From assembly GCF_002272745.1 (NCBI RefSeq), contig NZ_NPBD01000014.1, positions 31,960 to 95,959 on the forward strand: 64,000 bases of DNA. Reading direction: 5' to 3'. Below the pieces are notes generated by a model that saw only the letters and a list, made by a program, of their open reading frames with translations, made no database searches and was not told the DNA's origin. This DNA is from Terribacillus saccharophilus. GTDB taxonomy: Bacteria > Bacillota > Bacilli > Bacillales > Amphibacillaceae. This document shows, piece by piece, positions 15,488-24,423 of the stretch (position 1 is its first letter; every line of letters starts with the position of its first letter). The position numbers and the translations under genes are program-made.

Positions 15488-16279
15488 ATGCGATGGAAAT
15501 CAATAATTCTGCTTTTTTGTCTGCTGCTGATCACACCATCGTTTGCATCTGCAGAAAGTCCTGTCAGCTATGGATGGGGATTTGTTAAGAGCAAGGATGG
15601 CAGTATACCCGAAGTCGGCAAATACGGCCAGCTTTTGAATGAATATCACAGCTATTATCTAGATGATTCTGGTGAGAAAACAGTATATATTACATTTGAT
15701 AACGGCTATGAACAAGGCTATACAGGAGATATCCTGGATGTATTGAAGAAGCACGATGTGCCGGCTGCTTTCTTTATTACAGGTCACTATGTATCATCAG
15801 CACCTGATCTGGTAAAAAGGATGGTCGACGAAGGACATATTGTCGGTAATCACTCGTATCATCACCCAGATCTGACGAAGGTTTCTAAAGAAAAGATGCA
15901 GCAGGAGCTTGAGATGCTGGAGGATGCTGTGGCTGAATTGACGGATCAGGACGACATGCACTATTTGCGGGCACCCCGAGGTACCTTTAGTGCCCGTTCA
16001 CTGAAATGGTCTGAAGATCTTGGCTATACAAATGTATTCTGGTCACTTGCCTATGCAGATTGGAAAACTGGCGAACAGAAAGGCTGGCAGTACGCATATG
16101 ATCAAGTAATGGCCCAAATGCATCCAGGAGCAGTCGTCTTGCTGCATTCTGTATCCGAGGATAATGCCGTTGCATTGGAAAAACTGATTATTGAATTGAA
16201 GAAGCAAGGATATTCCTTCCGTACGCTGGATGACTTGGTTAAACAAGATATCCTCCCGAAAGCCATTACGCAATTTTAA
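15488..16279 (+). CDS. pdaA: Delta-lactam-biosynthetic de-N-acetylase PdaA
   Basis: A 263-residue polysaccharide deacetylase with the same length as B. subtilis PdaA. It has a signal peptide (MRWKSIILLFCLLLITPSFA), the characteristic PdaA variant of the NodB first motif (TFDNGYEQG instead of TFDDG), the metal-binding HSYHH (motif 2) and RAPRGTF (motif 3). PdaA removes the N-acetyl group from muramic acid so that muramic delta-lactam can form in spore cortex, which is needed for germination. ATG at 15488 follows AAGGAGAG by 8 bases. It is presumably sporulation-regulated, but no sigma-G promoter was identified with confidence. Confidence 0.93.
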   Translation: MRWKSIILLFCLLLITPSFASAESPVSYGWGFVKSKDGSIPEVGKYGQLLNEYHSYYLDDSGEKTVYITFDNGYEQGYTGDILDVLKKHDVPAAFFITGHYVSSAPDLVKRMVDEGHIVGNHSYHHPDLTKVSKEKMQQELEMLEDAVAELTDQDDMHYLRAPRGTFSARSLKWSEDLGYTNVFWSLAYADWKTGEQKGWQYAYDQVMAQMHPGAVVLLHSVSEDNAVALEKLIIELKKQGYSFRTLDDLVKQDILPKAITQF

Positions 16280-16307
16280 GCTGATCCGAATAGGATCAGC
16301 TTTTTTA
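16279..16307. terminator. Terminator of pdaA, shared with a small convergent gene
   Basis: AAGCTGATCC pairs with GGATCAGCTT followed by TTTTT; the stop codon of the minus-strand 23-codon gene lies in the T-run. Confidence 0.8.
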
Positions 16308-16376
16308 TTTTGTTTGGATGATAGCGTGGACGATTTCCATGAAGTAGTCCTGCCATGTTTTTGGTGAATCCTTCAT
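16305..16376 (-). CDS. Orphan 23-residue small protein
   Basis: A short frame on the minus strand encodes MKDSPKTWQDYFMEIVHAII-QTK. It is preceded by an excellent ribosome-binding site, AAAAGGAGGG, six bases before the ATG. I do not recognise the protein. It would form one amphipathic helix in its second half and has no signal sequence. It lies between pdaA (convergent) and a LysR regulator (divergent), with a palindromic operator upstream at 16418-16436, so it may be the regulator's target. The strength of the ribosome-binding site is the main reason to believe it is translated. Confidence 0.55.
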   Translation of the reverse strand: MKDSPKTWQDYFMEIVHAIIQTK

Positions 16377-16417
16377 TGCATTCCCTCCTTTTACTTTTCC
16401 AATATTTATATAAAAAG

Positions 16418-16436
16418 TGTATACTGCACTTATACA
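16418..16436. promoter_or_regulatory. Palindromic operator between LysR gene and small orphan gene
   Basis: TGTATA-ctgcact-TATACA is an interrupted palindrome with the T-N11-A geometry typical of LysR boxes. It overlaps TATACT (16420-16425), the likely -10 of the LysR gene, which fits autorepression. Confidence 0.5.
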
Positions 16437-16497
16437 TAGGAAAAGCTGAATAATTTGATTATTATGATCGGAAAAAGCGATTTAGGGAGTGGCAGTA

Positions 16498-17385
16498 TTG
16501 CACATCAACCATTTGAAGACTTTTACTGTGGCGGCTGAAACACTAAATTTCACTAAGACAGCTCAGATACTCGACTACGCTCAGTCGAGTGTTACTGCAC
16601 AAATAAAAGCGCTAGAGAAGGAATATGGAGTGGACCTGTTCCAAAGGCTCGGAAAACGGATTTATTTAACGGAAGCAGGTACCCGAATGCAGACCTATGC
16701 CAAAAAAATACTGGCAATGCATGACGAAATGCGTGAAGAATTGGGACAAGGTATGGAGGAGCGAGGGACGCTATTAATTGGTGCCTGTGAGAGTCAATGC
16801 GTGTACCGTTTACCTGCACTGCTTCATTTTATTCGTGAACATTATCCGCAGATACAAGTCATTTTGAAACCTATTCCATCAAGTAAGACTTCGGAGAAGA
16901 TGCTCCAGGATGGTACATTGGACTTGGCATTTATCATGGATCAGGAACAGTCGTACAATTTGCTGGAATCAGTCTCTCTTTTAAAAGAAAGTATTGTCTT
17001 GGTGGGATCTACGAGTCACCCTTTGACAGTGCAGCCATCAGCAGGTTTGGCAGAGGTAATGCAACATCCTTTGATTTTGACGGAGCAAGGCTGTGCTTAT
17101 CGAACGGAATTGGAACAAGCATTAAAAGAGCAGAATTTGCATCCGGAAAATATCGTTGAATTCGGTAGTATTGAAGCAATCAAACAATGCGTAATGGCTG
17201 GTTTAGGTTTATCGTATTTGCCGCTCATGACAGTGGAAAAAGAGCTGCGAACAGGTGAATTGAGTTCTGTTCGATTAGATGTACAGATTCAACAGCCTAC
17301 AACGAAACTGCTTTGGCATAAAAATAAGCGATTAACGAAAGTGATGAAGGATGTAATTGATTTTACGATAAAAAATGTGGGATAG
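16498..17385 (+). CDS. LysR family transcriptional regulator
   Basis: A ~295-residue LysR-type regulator with an N-terminal winged helix-turn-helix (HLKTFTVAAETLNFTKTAQI then SSVTAQIKALEKEYGVDLF, ~1-60), a linker helix, and a C-terminal periplasmic-binding-like effector domain (LLIGACESQCVYRLPALLHF onward). Start is TTG at 16498, nine bases after AGGGAG; the GTG at 16489 touches that site. Three cysteines in the effector region (GACESQC, EQGCAY) are notable but not diagnostic. The likely target is itself or the divergent small gene. It is followed 13 bases later by the AlkA-like glycosylase gene. Confidence 0.88.
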   Translation: MHINHLKTFTVAAETLNFTKTAQILDYAQSSVTAQIKALEKEYGVDLFQRLGKRIYLTEAGTRMQTYAKKILAMHDEMREELGQGMEERGTLLIGACESQCVYRLPALLHFIREHYPQIQVILKPIPSSKTSEKMLQDGTLDLAFIMDQEQSYNLLESVSLLKESIVLVGSTSHPLTVQPSAGLAEVMQHPLILTEQGCAYRTELEQALKEQNLHPENIVEFGSIEAIKQCVMAGLGLSYLPLMTVEKELRTGELSSVRLDVQIQQPTTKLLWHKNKRLTKVMKDVIDFTIKNVG

Positions 17386-17398
17386 GAGAGGCTAAGCA

Positions 17399-18271
17399 AT
17401 GTGGGAAAAGCAGCTTAAAGGATCACATACATATGATTATCATTACTTGATGAAGAGATGGGGTATGGATCAGCTGAATGTTGCTGATGTAAAAGAGCAT
17501 ATAGTGAAGCTTCCTGTTGTATTAGGTGATGGTTCGCGGCATATCATCGTGCTTCAGTTCAGCGGAGAAATCACAGCGCCGTATATCAAAGTATCTTCTG
17601 CAGATTCTTCTAAACAGGAAGACATACTTTCCTGGGTGGAAAACTGGCTCCAATGGGATATTGATCTTGCCGGAGTAGCTGCTCATTTTGTTGGTTCGGA
17701 TCTGGAGCGACTTTTTTATGCGCATGCAGGAACGCCTATTGTAAAGGATACTGACTTATACTACTGCTTGATGAAGACAATCATCCACCAGCAGCTGAAT
17801 TTGAAGTTTGCGTACACATTGTCGAATCGGTTCGTAGAAGCGTTCGGAACAAAAGAGGATGATATTTGGTTTTATCCATCACCGGAGAACGTGGCTTCCC
17901 TGACGTATGATGACTTACGAAAGATGCAGTTTTCACAAAGAAAAGCTGAATATGTAATTGATACAAGTCGCCTTATTATAGAAGGAAAGCTGGATCTCAC
18001 ACAGCTTTTTGTACTATCTAATGAAGAAATAGCTGCAGAGCTGACGAAGATCAGGGGTCTTGGAAGCTGGTCTGCACAAAACTGGATGCTGTTCGGATTA
18101 GGGCGTGCTGACTTATTACCAGCTGCTGATATCGGGGTACAAAATGCACTAAAATTCTATGACAATCTCACTGAAAAGCCGACTCCTGCAGCAATACATG
18201 CTCGAGGGGAAAGATGGGCTCCTTACCGCAGTTATGCGACTATGGCGCTTTGGAGAAGTATTGAGACCTGA
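17399..18271 (+). CDS. yfjP: DNA-3-methyladenine glycosylase, AlkA-like (YfjP)
   Basis: A 290-residue HhH-GPD base-excision glycosylase. The C-terminal half carries the helix-hairpin-helix TKIRGLGSWSAQNWMLFGLG (~218-237) and the catalytic aspartate in LPAADIGVQNALKFY (~245). It removes alkylated purines from DNA. Length and local context beside pdaA match B. subtilis YfjP. The ATG follows ATAGGAGAGGCTAAGCA, 13 bases after the LysR stop, suggesting read-through. It lacks the iron-sulfur cysteines found in MutY and EndoIII. Confidence 0.85.
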   Translation: MWEKQLKGSHTYDYHYLMKRWGMDQLNVADVKEHIVKLPVVLGDGSRHIIVLQFSGEITAPYIKVSSADSSKQEDILSWVENWLQWDIDLAGVAAHFVGSDLERLFYAHAGTPIVKDTDLYYCLMKTIIHQQLNLKFAYTLSNRFVEAFGTKEDDIWFYPSPENVASLTYDDLRKMQFSQRKAEYVIDTSRLIIEGKLDLTQLFVLSNEEIAAELTKIRGLGSWSAQNWMLFGLGRADLLPAADIGVQNALKFYDNLTEKPTPAAIHARGERWAPYRSYATMALWRSIET

Positions 18272-18333
18272 TACTAATATCAAGTTTTATAATTTGGTAA
18301 CAATTATTACTGGGAAGTCGCGCTTTCGTCTGC

Positions 18334-18339
18334 TATAAT
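18334..18339 (+). promoter_or_regulatory. Extended -10 of the acyl-CoA synthetase gene
   Basis: TGCTATAAT (18331-18339) is an extended -10 with consensus TATAAT; no clear -35 at the usual spacing. Confidence 0.45.
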
Positions 18340-18382
18340 AAATGCATTAGTTAAAACAGGCAGCCATTTAGGAGGCGTAAGT

Positions 18383-19963
18383 ATGGAAAGAAAAGATTTG
18401 ATTGCACCAGAGCAATACAACATCGTTGATGAAATGGAGCGATTCGTTACAGATGAAGATCGTAAGGCGCTCATTTGGATGGACGAGGCGGGTAATAAGA
18501 AGGAAGTAACGTATAAAACGTTATTCCAGGATGTAAACCGCACAGGTAATGTTCTGAAAGAACTGGGCTTAAAAAAAGGAGATGCGATACTAGTAATGGT
18601 ACCGCGTGTCGTTGAGGCGTATCACATTTATGCAGCAGCCTTGAAGCTCGGACTAGTGATCATTCCTGGCTCCGAAATGCTGAAGACGAAAGATTTACAA
18701 TATCGTATCGATCATGGAAAAGTGAAGAGCATTATCAGTTATCATGCCTTTACTGCGCAATTCGATGATATTGAGAATCAAGATAGTTTAATCAAACTTG
18801 CAGTAGGTGGAACTGTCGATGGCTGGAAAGACCTCGGGAAGCTTAAAGAGGCAGCGTCAGCAGAACTAGAAACAGTAGAGACTTCTAGAGAAGATATTGC
18901 ATTAATGTCCTATACGAGCGGTACGACAGGTAATCCTAAAGGTGTAGTCCACACACATGGCTGGGGATATGCACACTTACGGACAGCTGCAGAAAACTGG
19001 CTGTCTGCTTCCAAAGGAGATATCGTATGGGCAACAGCTGCACCAGGCTGGCAGAAATGGGTATGGAGTCCATTCCTTTCTGTTTTAGGAACTGGGGCAA
19101 CAGGCTTTGTCTACATGGGACGATTCGATGCAAAAACTTACCTTTCTCTACTAGAGGATTACAAAATCAATGTACTTTGCTGTACACCGACGGAATATCG
19201 TCTGATGGCAAAAGTAACTGATCTTGGCAGCTACAACTTGAGTGCCCTGCATAGTGCGGTATCAGCAGGTGAACCATTGAACCGGGAAGTAATTGATGTC
19301 TTCCAGAAGCATTTCAACATTATTGTACGTGACGGCTATGGACAGACAGAGAGCACATTGCTGCTTGGTATTTTGAAAGGTATGGAACCAAGACCAGGTT
19401 CAATGGGTAAACCGACTCCAGGAAATGAAGTTGTTGTGATTGATGAGGACGGTAATCGTGTTAAAACAGGTGAAGTCGGTGACATCGCCTTGAAACTCGA
19501 TAGTCCTGCATTGTTTAAAACATATTTCCGTGAACCTGAACGTCGTCAGCAAGCGGAACGCAACGGCTACTTTGTCACTGGTGACCAAGCTTCTATCGAT
19601 GAAGATGGCTACTTCTGGTTCGAAGGCCGCAGTGATGATATTATCATCAGCTCTGGCTATACAATCGGACCATTCGAAGTGGAGGATGCTTTAGTAAAAC
19701 ATCCAGCTGTAGCAGAATGTGCAGTTGTAGCAAGCCCGGATGAAATCCGCGGTAATGTAGTTAAAGCATTCGTCATCCTGCGTGAAGGCGTAGATGAGAA
19801 TGATCCAAACCTTGTGAAGGAATTGCAGACGCATGTGAAAAATACAACTGCACCTTACAAGTACCCGCGTAAAATAGAATTCGTCAAAGAATTACCGAAG
19901 ACTTCTTCCGGTAAAATCAGACGAGTTGAACTGCGTAATCAAGAAAAACGAAATGCAAAGTAA
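18383..19963 (+). CDS. mbcS: Acyl-CoA synthetase, MbcS/YtcI-like
   Basis: A 526-residue adenylate-forming enzyme: P-loop MSYTSGTTGNPKGVVHTHG (~173-191), the A5 motif DGYGQTESTLL (~315), the A8 hinge GYFWFEGRSDDIIISSGYTI (~410) and the C-terminal catalytic lysine in PKTSSGKIRR (~510). It activates a carboxylic acid to acyl-AMP and then acyl-CoA in the cytosol. Similarity is strongest to the acetyl-CoA-synthetase-like medium/branched-chain acyl-CoA synthetase MbcS of B. subtilis (529 residues), which converts branched short acids to CoA esters for fatty-acid priming. Acetate cannot be excluded. TAGGAGGCGTAAGT precedes the ATG; terminator at 19969. Confidence 0.82.
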   Translation: MERKDLIAPEQYNIVDEMERFVTDEDRKALIWMDEAGNKKEVTYKTLFQDVNRTGNVLKELGLKKGDAILVMVPRVVEAYHIYAAALKLGLVIIPGSEMLKTKDLQYRIDHGKVKSIISYHAFTAQFDDIENQDSLIKLAVGGTVDGWKDLGKLKEAASAELETVETSREDIALMSYTSGTTGNPKGVVHTHGWGYAHLRTAAENWLSASKGDIVWATAAPGWQKWVWSPFLSVLGTGATGFVYMGRFDAKTYLSLLEDYKINVLCCTPTEYRLMAKVTDLGSYNLSALHSAVSAGEPLNREVIDVFQKHFNIIVRDGYGQTESTLLLGILKGMEPRPGSMGKPTPGNEVVVIDEDGNRVKTGEVGDIALKLDSPALFKTYFREPERRQQAERNGYFVTGDQASIDEDGYFWFEGRSDDIIISSGYTIGPFEVEDALVKHPAVAECAVVASPDEIRGNVVKAFVILREGVDENDPNLVKELQTHVKNTTAPYKYPRKIEFVKELPKTSSGKIRRVELRNQEKRNAK

Positions 19964-19968
19964 CTAGA

Positions 19969-20000
19969 AGCATCGCCTAATAAAGGCGGTGCTTTTTTTG
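19969..20000 (+). terminator. Terminator of the acyl-CoA synthetase gene
   Basis: AGCATCGCCT pairs with AGGCGGTGCT, then T7. Confidence 0.85.
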
Positions 20001-20068
20001 TATTTCTTCCTTAATTATTAGCCTTAATATCTTTTCTAAAAAAAATATAAAAAATAAAAGCATAACAC

Positions 20069-20130
20069 TTGAAAGTCAAAGAAGGTCAGACTATAATAAA
20101 GTCACAAGGTCAAAGATAGTCAAAGTCAAA
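20069..20130 (+). promoter_or_regulatory. clpE promoter with two CtsR operators
   Basis: TTGAAA (20069-20074), 17-base spacer, TATAAT (20092-20097). CtsR heptad repeats: AGTCAAA-gaa-GGTCAGA (20074-20090) inside the spacer, and GGTCAAA-gat-AGTCAAA (20108-20124), an exact match to the consensus, just after the start point, with a third GTCAAA at 20125-20130. Confidence 0.85.
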
Positions 20131-20185
20131 ACAAGACACTTGACCAAATAAACTTATTTAACCTATTGGGGAGGTAATTGTAATT

Positions 20186-22327
20186 ATGAAATGCCAACAT
20201 TGTGGTGAACGAGAAGCAAACGTGAACTTGTTAATGCAATTCAATAACCAAAAACAGCAATTACAGCTCTGCCATACTTGCTATACTGAAATGAAAAATA
20301 TGTCTAAAAATCCTGCTGGTTTCGCTTCCAATGGCGGAACAATGGATGATTTCTTTAAGAATATGTTTGGTGGAGCACAATCCGGCTTCCAGGCTGGTGA
20401 CAACCAACAAACACAAGCTGGCGGCAATGGCCGCGGACGCGGAGGATTACTTGATTCACTCGGTAAGAACCTGACAGATGGCGCGCGTGCTGGTCTAATC
20501 GATCCAGTCATCGGCCGTGAACAAGAGGTCAAACGTGTCATTGAGACGCTGAACCGACGCAATAAGAATAACCCAGTTTTAATCGGAGAGCCGGGGGTAG
20601 GTAAAACAGCAATTGCAGAGGGGCTAGCTCTACAGATTGTTGAAGGCAATGTACCTGTGAAGCTGCAAAATAAAGAAATTTACTTGCTTGATGTTGCTTC
20701 ACTTGTTGCGAACACTGGTGTGCGCGGTCAATTCGAGGAAAAGATGAAACAGCTTATTTCAGAATTGCAGCAGCGTAAAAATGTCATTCTGTTCGTAGAT
20801 GAGATTCATCTATTAGTCGGCGCTGGTACCGCCGAAGGTTCCCAAATGGATGCAGGTAATATCCTAAAACCAGCATTGGCTCGAGGTGAGCTGCAGCTGA
20901 TTGGTGCAACAACCTTGAAAGAGTATCGTCAAATCGAAAAAGATGCAGCGCTTGAACGTCGTTTCCAGCCGGTCATCGTAAAAGAACCGACAGCAGAACA
21001 GGCATTGGATATCTTAAAAGGATTGCAAGAGAGATACGAAGCGTATCATCAAGTCTCTTACACAGAAGATGCCGTCAAAGCGAGCGTGAGCTTGTCTCAA
21101 CGTTACATTCAGGACCGTTTCTTACCGGATAAGGCGATTGATTTGCTCGATGAAGCTGGATCCCGTATCAATCTGCTTACGGTAACGACCGATGAAGATG
21201 CGATTCAAACACGTCTTGCCCAGATTGCGAAAGAGAAGGAAGAGGCTGCAGGGCGCGAGGATTATGAACGTGCTGCGTATCTTCGTCAGGAAGAAATTCA
21301 GTTGGAACAAAAGCTCGAAGAACCAAAAAACGAAGACAAAGCCGAAGTGACGGTTGAGGTCATTCAGCAGATTGTGGAAGAAAAAACAGGTATCCCTGTG
21401 ACAAAAATCCAGTCTGAAGAACAGAACAAAATGAAAAACTTAGCTGCTAACCTGTCCAGCAAAGTTATCGGACAACAGCAGGCGGTTGATCGGGTTGCCA
21501 AAGCAATCCGCCGCAGCCGAGCTGGATTGAAATCCAAACAGCGCCCAATCGGTTCCTTCCTATTCGTCGGTCCGACTGGTGTTGGTAAGACAGAACTTAC
21601 CCGTGCATTGGCTGAAGAGATGTTCGGCACACGCGAATCCTTCATCCGTCTGGATATGAGTGAGTACATGGAACGTCATTCTGTTGCGAAGCTGATCGGT
21701 TCTCCTCCAGGATACGTTGGACATGAAGAAGCAGGTCAGCTAACAGAGCGTGTTCGCCGTAATCCTTATACGATTGTTCTATTGGATGAAATCGAGAAGG
21801 CACACCCGGATGTACAGCATATGTTCCTGCAAATCATGGAAGACGGTCACTTGACTGATAGCCAAGGCCGTAAAGTAAGCTTTAAAGAGACCGTCATTAT
21901 CATGACAAGTAACGCTGGAACAGGAGATAAACAGATTTCTGTCGGCTTTACGAATTCCAGCAATGAAGCTGTATCTGTTATTGAAAAGCTAGGTGCTTAC
22001 TTCAAACCAGAATTCCTGAACCGTTTCGACTCTATCATCAGCTTCGAGGCGTTGAAAGAGGAAGATTTGGTGCAAATCGTCGAGCTTATGCTAACTGATT
22101 TGACGAAGAACATGGAAGAAGAAGGCTACCAGCTTGAAGTGACAGAAGCTGCGAAACACTTCCTTGCGCAAAAAGGTTATGATCCTCGATTTGGTGCACG
22201 TCCATTGCGCCGAGTCATCCAGGACCAAGTAGAGGATAAGATTACTGATTATATTCTTGAAGAAGAGAATGTAAGCAGTATGGTAGTAAATTTGGTTGAT
22301 GAACAAATTACTGTAGTAAGTAAATAA
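20186..22327 (+). CDS. clpE: ATP-dependent Clp protease ATPase subunit ClpE
   Basis: A 713-residue Hsp100 unfoldase. The N-terminal zinc finger (C3, C6, C29, C32) that defines ClpE is followed by two AAA+ modules with Walker A motifs GEPGVGKT (~131) and GPTGVGKT (~465), and a UvrB-type coiled middle segment (~350-380). ClpE works with ClpP to unfold and degrade damaged proteins and helps restore CtsR repression after heat shock. Two CtsR operators precede the gene, so it should be heat-inducible; ctsR itself is not in the window. GGGGAGGTAATTGTAATT precedes the ATG. Confidence 0.95.
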   Translation: MKCQHCGEREANVNLLMQFNNQKQQLQLCHTCYTEMKNMSKNPAGFASNGGTMDDFFKNMFGGAQSGFQAGDNQQTQAGGNGRGRGGLLDSLGKNLTDGARAGLIDPVIGREQEVKRVIETLNRRNKNNPVLIGEPGVGKTAIAEGLALQIVEGNVPVKLQNKEIYLLDVASLVANTGVRGQFEEKMKQLISELQQRKNVILFVDEIHLLVGAGTAEGSQMDAGNILKPALARGELQLIGATTLKEYRQIEKDAALERRFQPVIVKEPTAEQALDILKGLQERYEAYHQVSYTEDAVKASVSLSQRYIQDRFLPDKAIDLLDEAGSRINLLTVTTDEDAIQTRLAQIAKEKEEAAGREDYERAAYLRQEEIQLEQKLEEPKNEDKAEVTVEVIQQIVEEKTGIPVTKIQSEEQNKMKNLAANLSSKVIGQQQAVDRVAKAIRRSRAGLKSKQRPIGSFLFVGPTGVGKTELTRALAEEMFGTRESFIRLDMSEYMERHSVAKLIGSPPGYVGHEEAGQLTERVRRNPYTIVLLDEIEKAHPDVQHMFLQIMEDGHLTDSQGRKVSFKETVIIMTSNAGTGDKQISVGFTNSSNEAVSVIEKLGAYFKPEFLNRFDSIISFEALKEEDLVQIVELMLTDLTKNMEEEGYQLEVTEAAKHFLAQKGYDPRFGARPLRRVIQDQVEDKITDYILEEENVSSMVVNLVDEQITVVSK

Positions 22328-22330
22328 TAG

Positions 22331-22370
22331 AAAAGAGACTCACGCCCTTTGGCATGAGTCTCTTTTTTTA
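22331..22370. terminator. Terminator between clpE and the ABC permease gene
   Basis: AGAGACTCAcGCC pairs with GGCaTGAGTCTCT and T7 follows; one internal mismatch. Confidence 0.8.
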
Positions 22371-23066
22371 TGCGGTAGGCTGGGAGGTGCTCGTGCGGAT
22401 AAAAATCCAGCTTATTACATAGGATACGATTGCTATTGCGCATACCAGTCCGAATGCTGGAAGTACAGCTAAGTCCTGCATCCAAGTAATCAAGTCAATT
22501 AATCGCTCCGGGCTAGTCAAAGAGACGGTTATACCAATTAAAGCAATGCCTCCGAGTATTGCGCCTCCAAGAAAACCAAATTTATAAGCGATGATACCGA
22601 ATAAGAGTCCCGCAGCAAAGGCAGATAGCAAAATAGCATAATCCAGCGGCAAACTATAAAAAATACTTTTCAGCTCAGTGCTTGCTCCAATTGGGCGGAT
22701 AATACGGATGTTCGTTATATTAGCTGCCTGAAACACAGCATTCAGTAATAATTGTACTCCGGCAAGGAAAGCGATCATTACAAAGTTAATCAGCAAAATG
22801 AAAATACCAACGGCTATATGGTAACTTTTTCTGGTGACACCCCTCTTGATAGCAAATGGGAGGCTTTCTTGGATAGTTCTAAAGCCAAAGATGACCATGA
22901 AGATATATGCTGGTGCTGTGATGGAGATATACATGAAGTCCGCAACAGCAACGCCTAGTACGGATAAAACCATGATGCAGAACAGCAGGATAGAACAGAA
23001 AACGGTAACGGTGCGTCTGCTATCGACAGCAAAGAAATATAGTAAAGCTTGTATTTGTTTCATCAT
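22368..23066 (-). CDS. ABC transporter membrane subunit
   Basis: A 232-residue protein with six predicted membrane segments (for example FCSILLFCIMVLSVLGVAVA, LLSAFAAGLLFGIIAYKFG). It has no nucleotide-binding domain and overlaps the ATPase gene by four bases, so it is the permease partner. I recognise no closer family than ABC-2-like permeases from GntR-controlled exporters of the YtrA type. The substrate is unknown; such systems are often induced by cell-wall antibiotics. Confidence 0.7.
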   Translation of the reverse strand: MMKQIQALLYFFAVDSRRTVTVFCSILLFCIMVLSVLGVAVADFMYISITAPAYIFMVIFGFRTIQESLPFAIKRGVTRKSYHIAVGIFILLINFVMIAFLAGVQLLLNAVFQAANITNIRIIRPIGASTELKSIFYSLPLDYAILLSAFAAGLLFGIIAYKFGFLGGAILGGIALIGITVSLTSPERLIDLITWMQDLAVLPAFGLVCAIAIVSYVISWIFIRTSTSQPTA

Positions 23067-23923
23067 GCACGGACCCCTCTTTTTTCGGTTAAATGAACCA
23101 TCATATCTTGCAGCGGAACCCCTGAAACTGCCAGGTCACCAGTTAAGTCAAGCGCTTCTGTGGATAGCATGTATGCTTGTGTCGTTCCAGCAAAGCTTTT
23201 TTCTTTAATGACTTGTTTACCGTTTGTAAAGGCTTTGACCTGTGCTGCCGGTCCTGAGATGCAAAAGCTTTGAGCTCGGAGTTCTTCTGCACTTTTATGC
23301 AGTAGGATACTGCCTTTACTAAATATAATCACTTCTTCGAACAAATTGCTGACTTCATCAATTAAGTGAGTGGACAGGATGATAATCCGGGGATTACGTT
23401 GGAATTCTTCCAGCAGTACTTCATAAAAATAAGCGCGAGATGCGGCATCAAGTCCGATATAAGGTTCATCCAACATCGTAACTGGTGCTTTACTTGCCAA
23501 ACCAACAATGATACCGAGAGCGGACTCCATACCTTTGGATAGATTTTTTACTCGTCGTCTTTTGTCTAAGTCAAATCCTTCTAGTAAGTCAGCAACCAGC
23601 TCCTTATCCCAATTGGAATAGAGCAACGAGGAGATTTTCAGCACTTGATGAACAGTAAGATCCTTTTTAAAATTATCGGCTTCCTTGATAAAGCAAATAT
23701 TCTCTGTAACAGCTCGGTTATCGAAAGGTTTCATCCCATTTATGCGTAAATCTCCACCTGACGGTTTGTCGTAGCCAGCCAACAGTTGCATAAAGGTAGT
23801 TTTTCCGGCACCGTTTCTACCTAGCAGGCCGTAGATTTTCGGTTCTGTAATTTGAAGGTCAATTCCTTTCAAAGCTGTGGCAGTTCTGTATTCTTTAATC
23901 AGGTTATCAGCTACAATCGTCAT
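23063..23923 (-). CDS. ABC transporter ATP-binding protein
   Basis: A 286-residue ATPase with Walker A GRNGAGKTT (~35), signature LSKGM (in place of LSGGQ; ~127), Walker B VTMLDEPYIGLD (~147) and the H-loop STHLIDE. The C-terminal ~70 residues form the extra domain common in drug or lantibiotic ABC exporters. It is the middle gene of a GntR-ATPase-permease operon with a 2-base gap to the regulator and a 4-base overlap to the permease. AAGGAGGAAGAG precedes the ATG. Confidence 0.88.
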   Translation of the reverse strand: MTIVADNLIKEYRTATALKGIDLQITEPKIYGLLGRNGAGKTTFMQLLAGYDKPSGGDLRINGMKPFDNRAVTENICFIKEADNFKKDLTVHQVLKISSLLYSNWDKELVADLLEGFDLDKRRRVKNLSKGMESALGIIVGLASKAPVTMLDEPYIGLDAASRAYFYEVLLEEFQRNPRIIILSTHLIDEVSNLFEEVIIFSKGSILLHKSAEELRAQSFCISGPAAQVKAFTNGKQVIKEKSFAGTTQAYMLSTEALDLTGDLAVSGVPLQDMMVHLTEKRGVRA

Positions 23924-23925
23924 TT

Positions 23926-24279
23926 TTACTCTTCCTCCTTGAGCATACGGATAATTTCTTCCTTGGGGATATGCAGCTTACTAGCTTCTTGTTTCATTGG
24001 AACGATATAAGCATCAAAAAACTGCTGTTTCCGCTTTTCCAAAAGAATATTCTGAGCTGCTTCTGTTACAAACATACCTACGCCTCTTTTCTTGAATAAT
24101 ATACCTTCGTCTACTAGCTGGTTGATACCTTTTCCTGCTGTGGCTGGATTTATTTTGTGGTGTTGAGCGAATTCATTGGTGGAGGGCACCCGTTCTCCAA
24201 TTTGTATGGAGCCGTTGAGGATGGCATCTTCTAGTTGTTCTTTGATCTGGATAAAGATCGGCTTCGAATCATCAAGCAT
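23926..24279 (-). CDS. GntR family regulator, YtrA subfamily
   Basis: A 117-residue short GntR protein: an N-terminal winged helix (PIFIQIKEQLEDAILNGSIQ, then ERVPSTNEFAQHHKINPATA, ~6-60) and only a short helical dimerisation tail, the layout of the YtrA subfamily that represses linked ABC transporter operons. AAAGGAG precedes the ATG. The 22-bp palindrome at 24312-24333 overlaps its own -10, which fits negative autoregulation. Confidence 0.88.
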   Translation of the reverse strand: MLDDSKPIFIQIKEQLEDAILNGSIQIGERVPSTNEFAQHHKINPATAGKGINQLVDEGILFKKRGVGMFVTEAAQNILLEKRKQQFFDAYIVPMKQEASKLHIPKEEIIRMLKEEE

Positions 24280-24311
24280 ACATATGCTCCTTTAAAGTTC
24301 TAGGGTAGTTG

Positions 24312-24360
24312 GTTAATTACTTATGTAACTAACTATATAACCAAGTAACTGTAAAGTCAA
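24312..24360 (-). promoter_or_regulatory. Promoter and GntR operator of the ABC operon
   Basis: On the minus strand TTGACT (24355-24360), 17-base spacer, TATAGT (24332-24337). The inverted repeat GTTAATTAC-ttat-GTAACTAAC (24312-24333, one mismatch) starts at the -10 and covers the transcription start. Confidence 0.7.
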
Positions 24361-24371
24361 CCAGAATTCGG

Positions 24372-24407
24372 AAAAAATAAAAAAACAGTGCAAATGCCTG
24401 CACTGTT
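24372..24407 (-). terminator. Terminator of the signal peptidase gene
   Basis: AACAGTGC pairs with GCACTGTT; on the minus strand a T-run follows. Confidence 0.75.
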
Positions 24408-24423
24408 CGTCAACTTAATTTAT

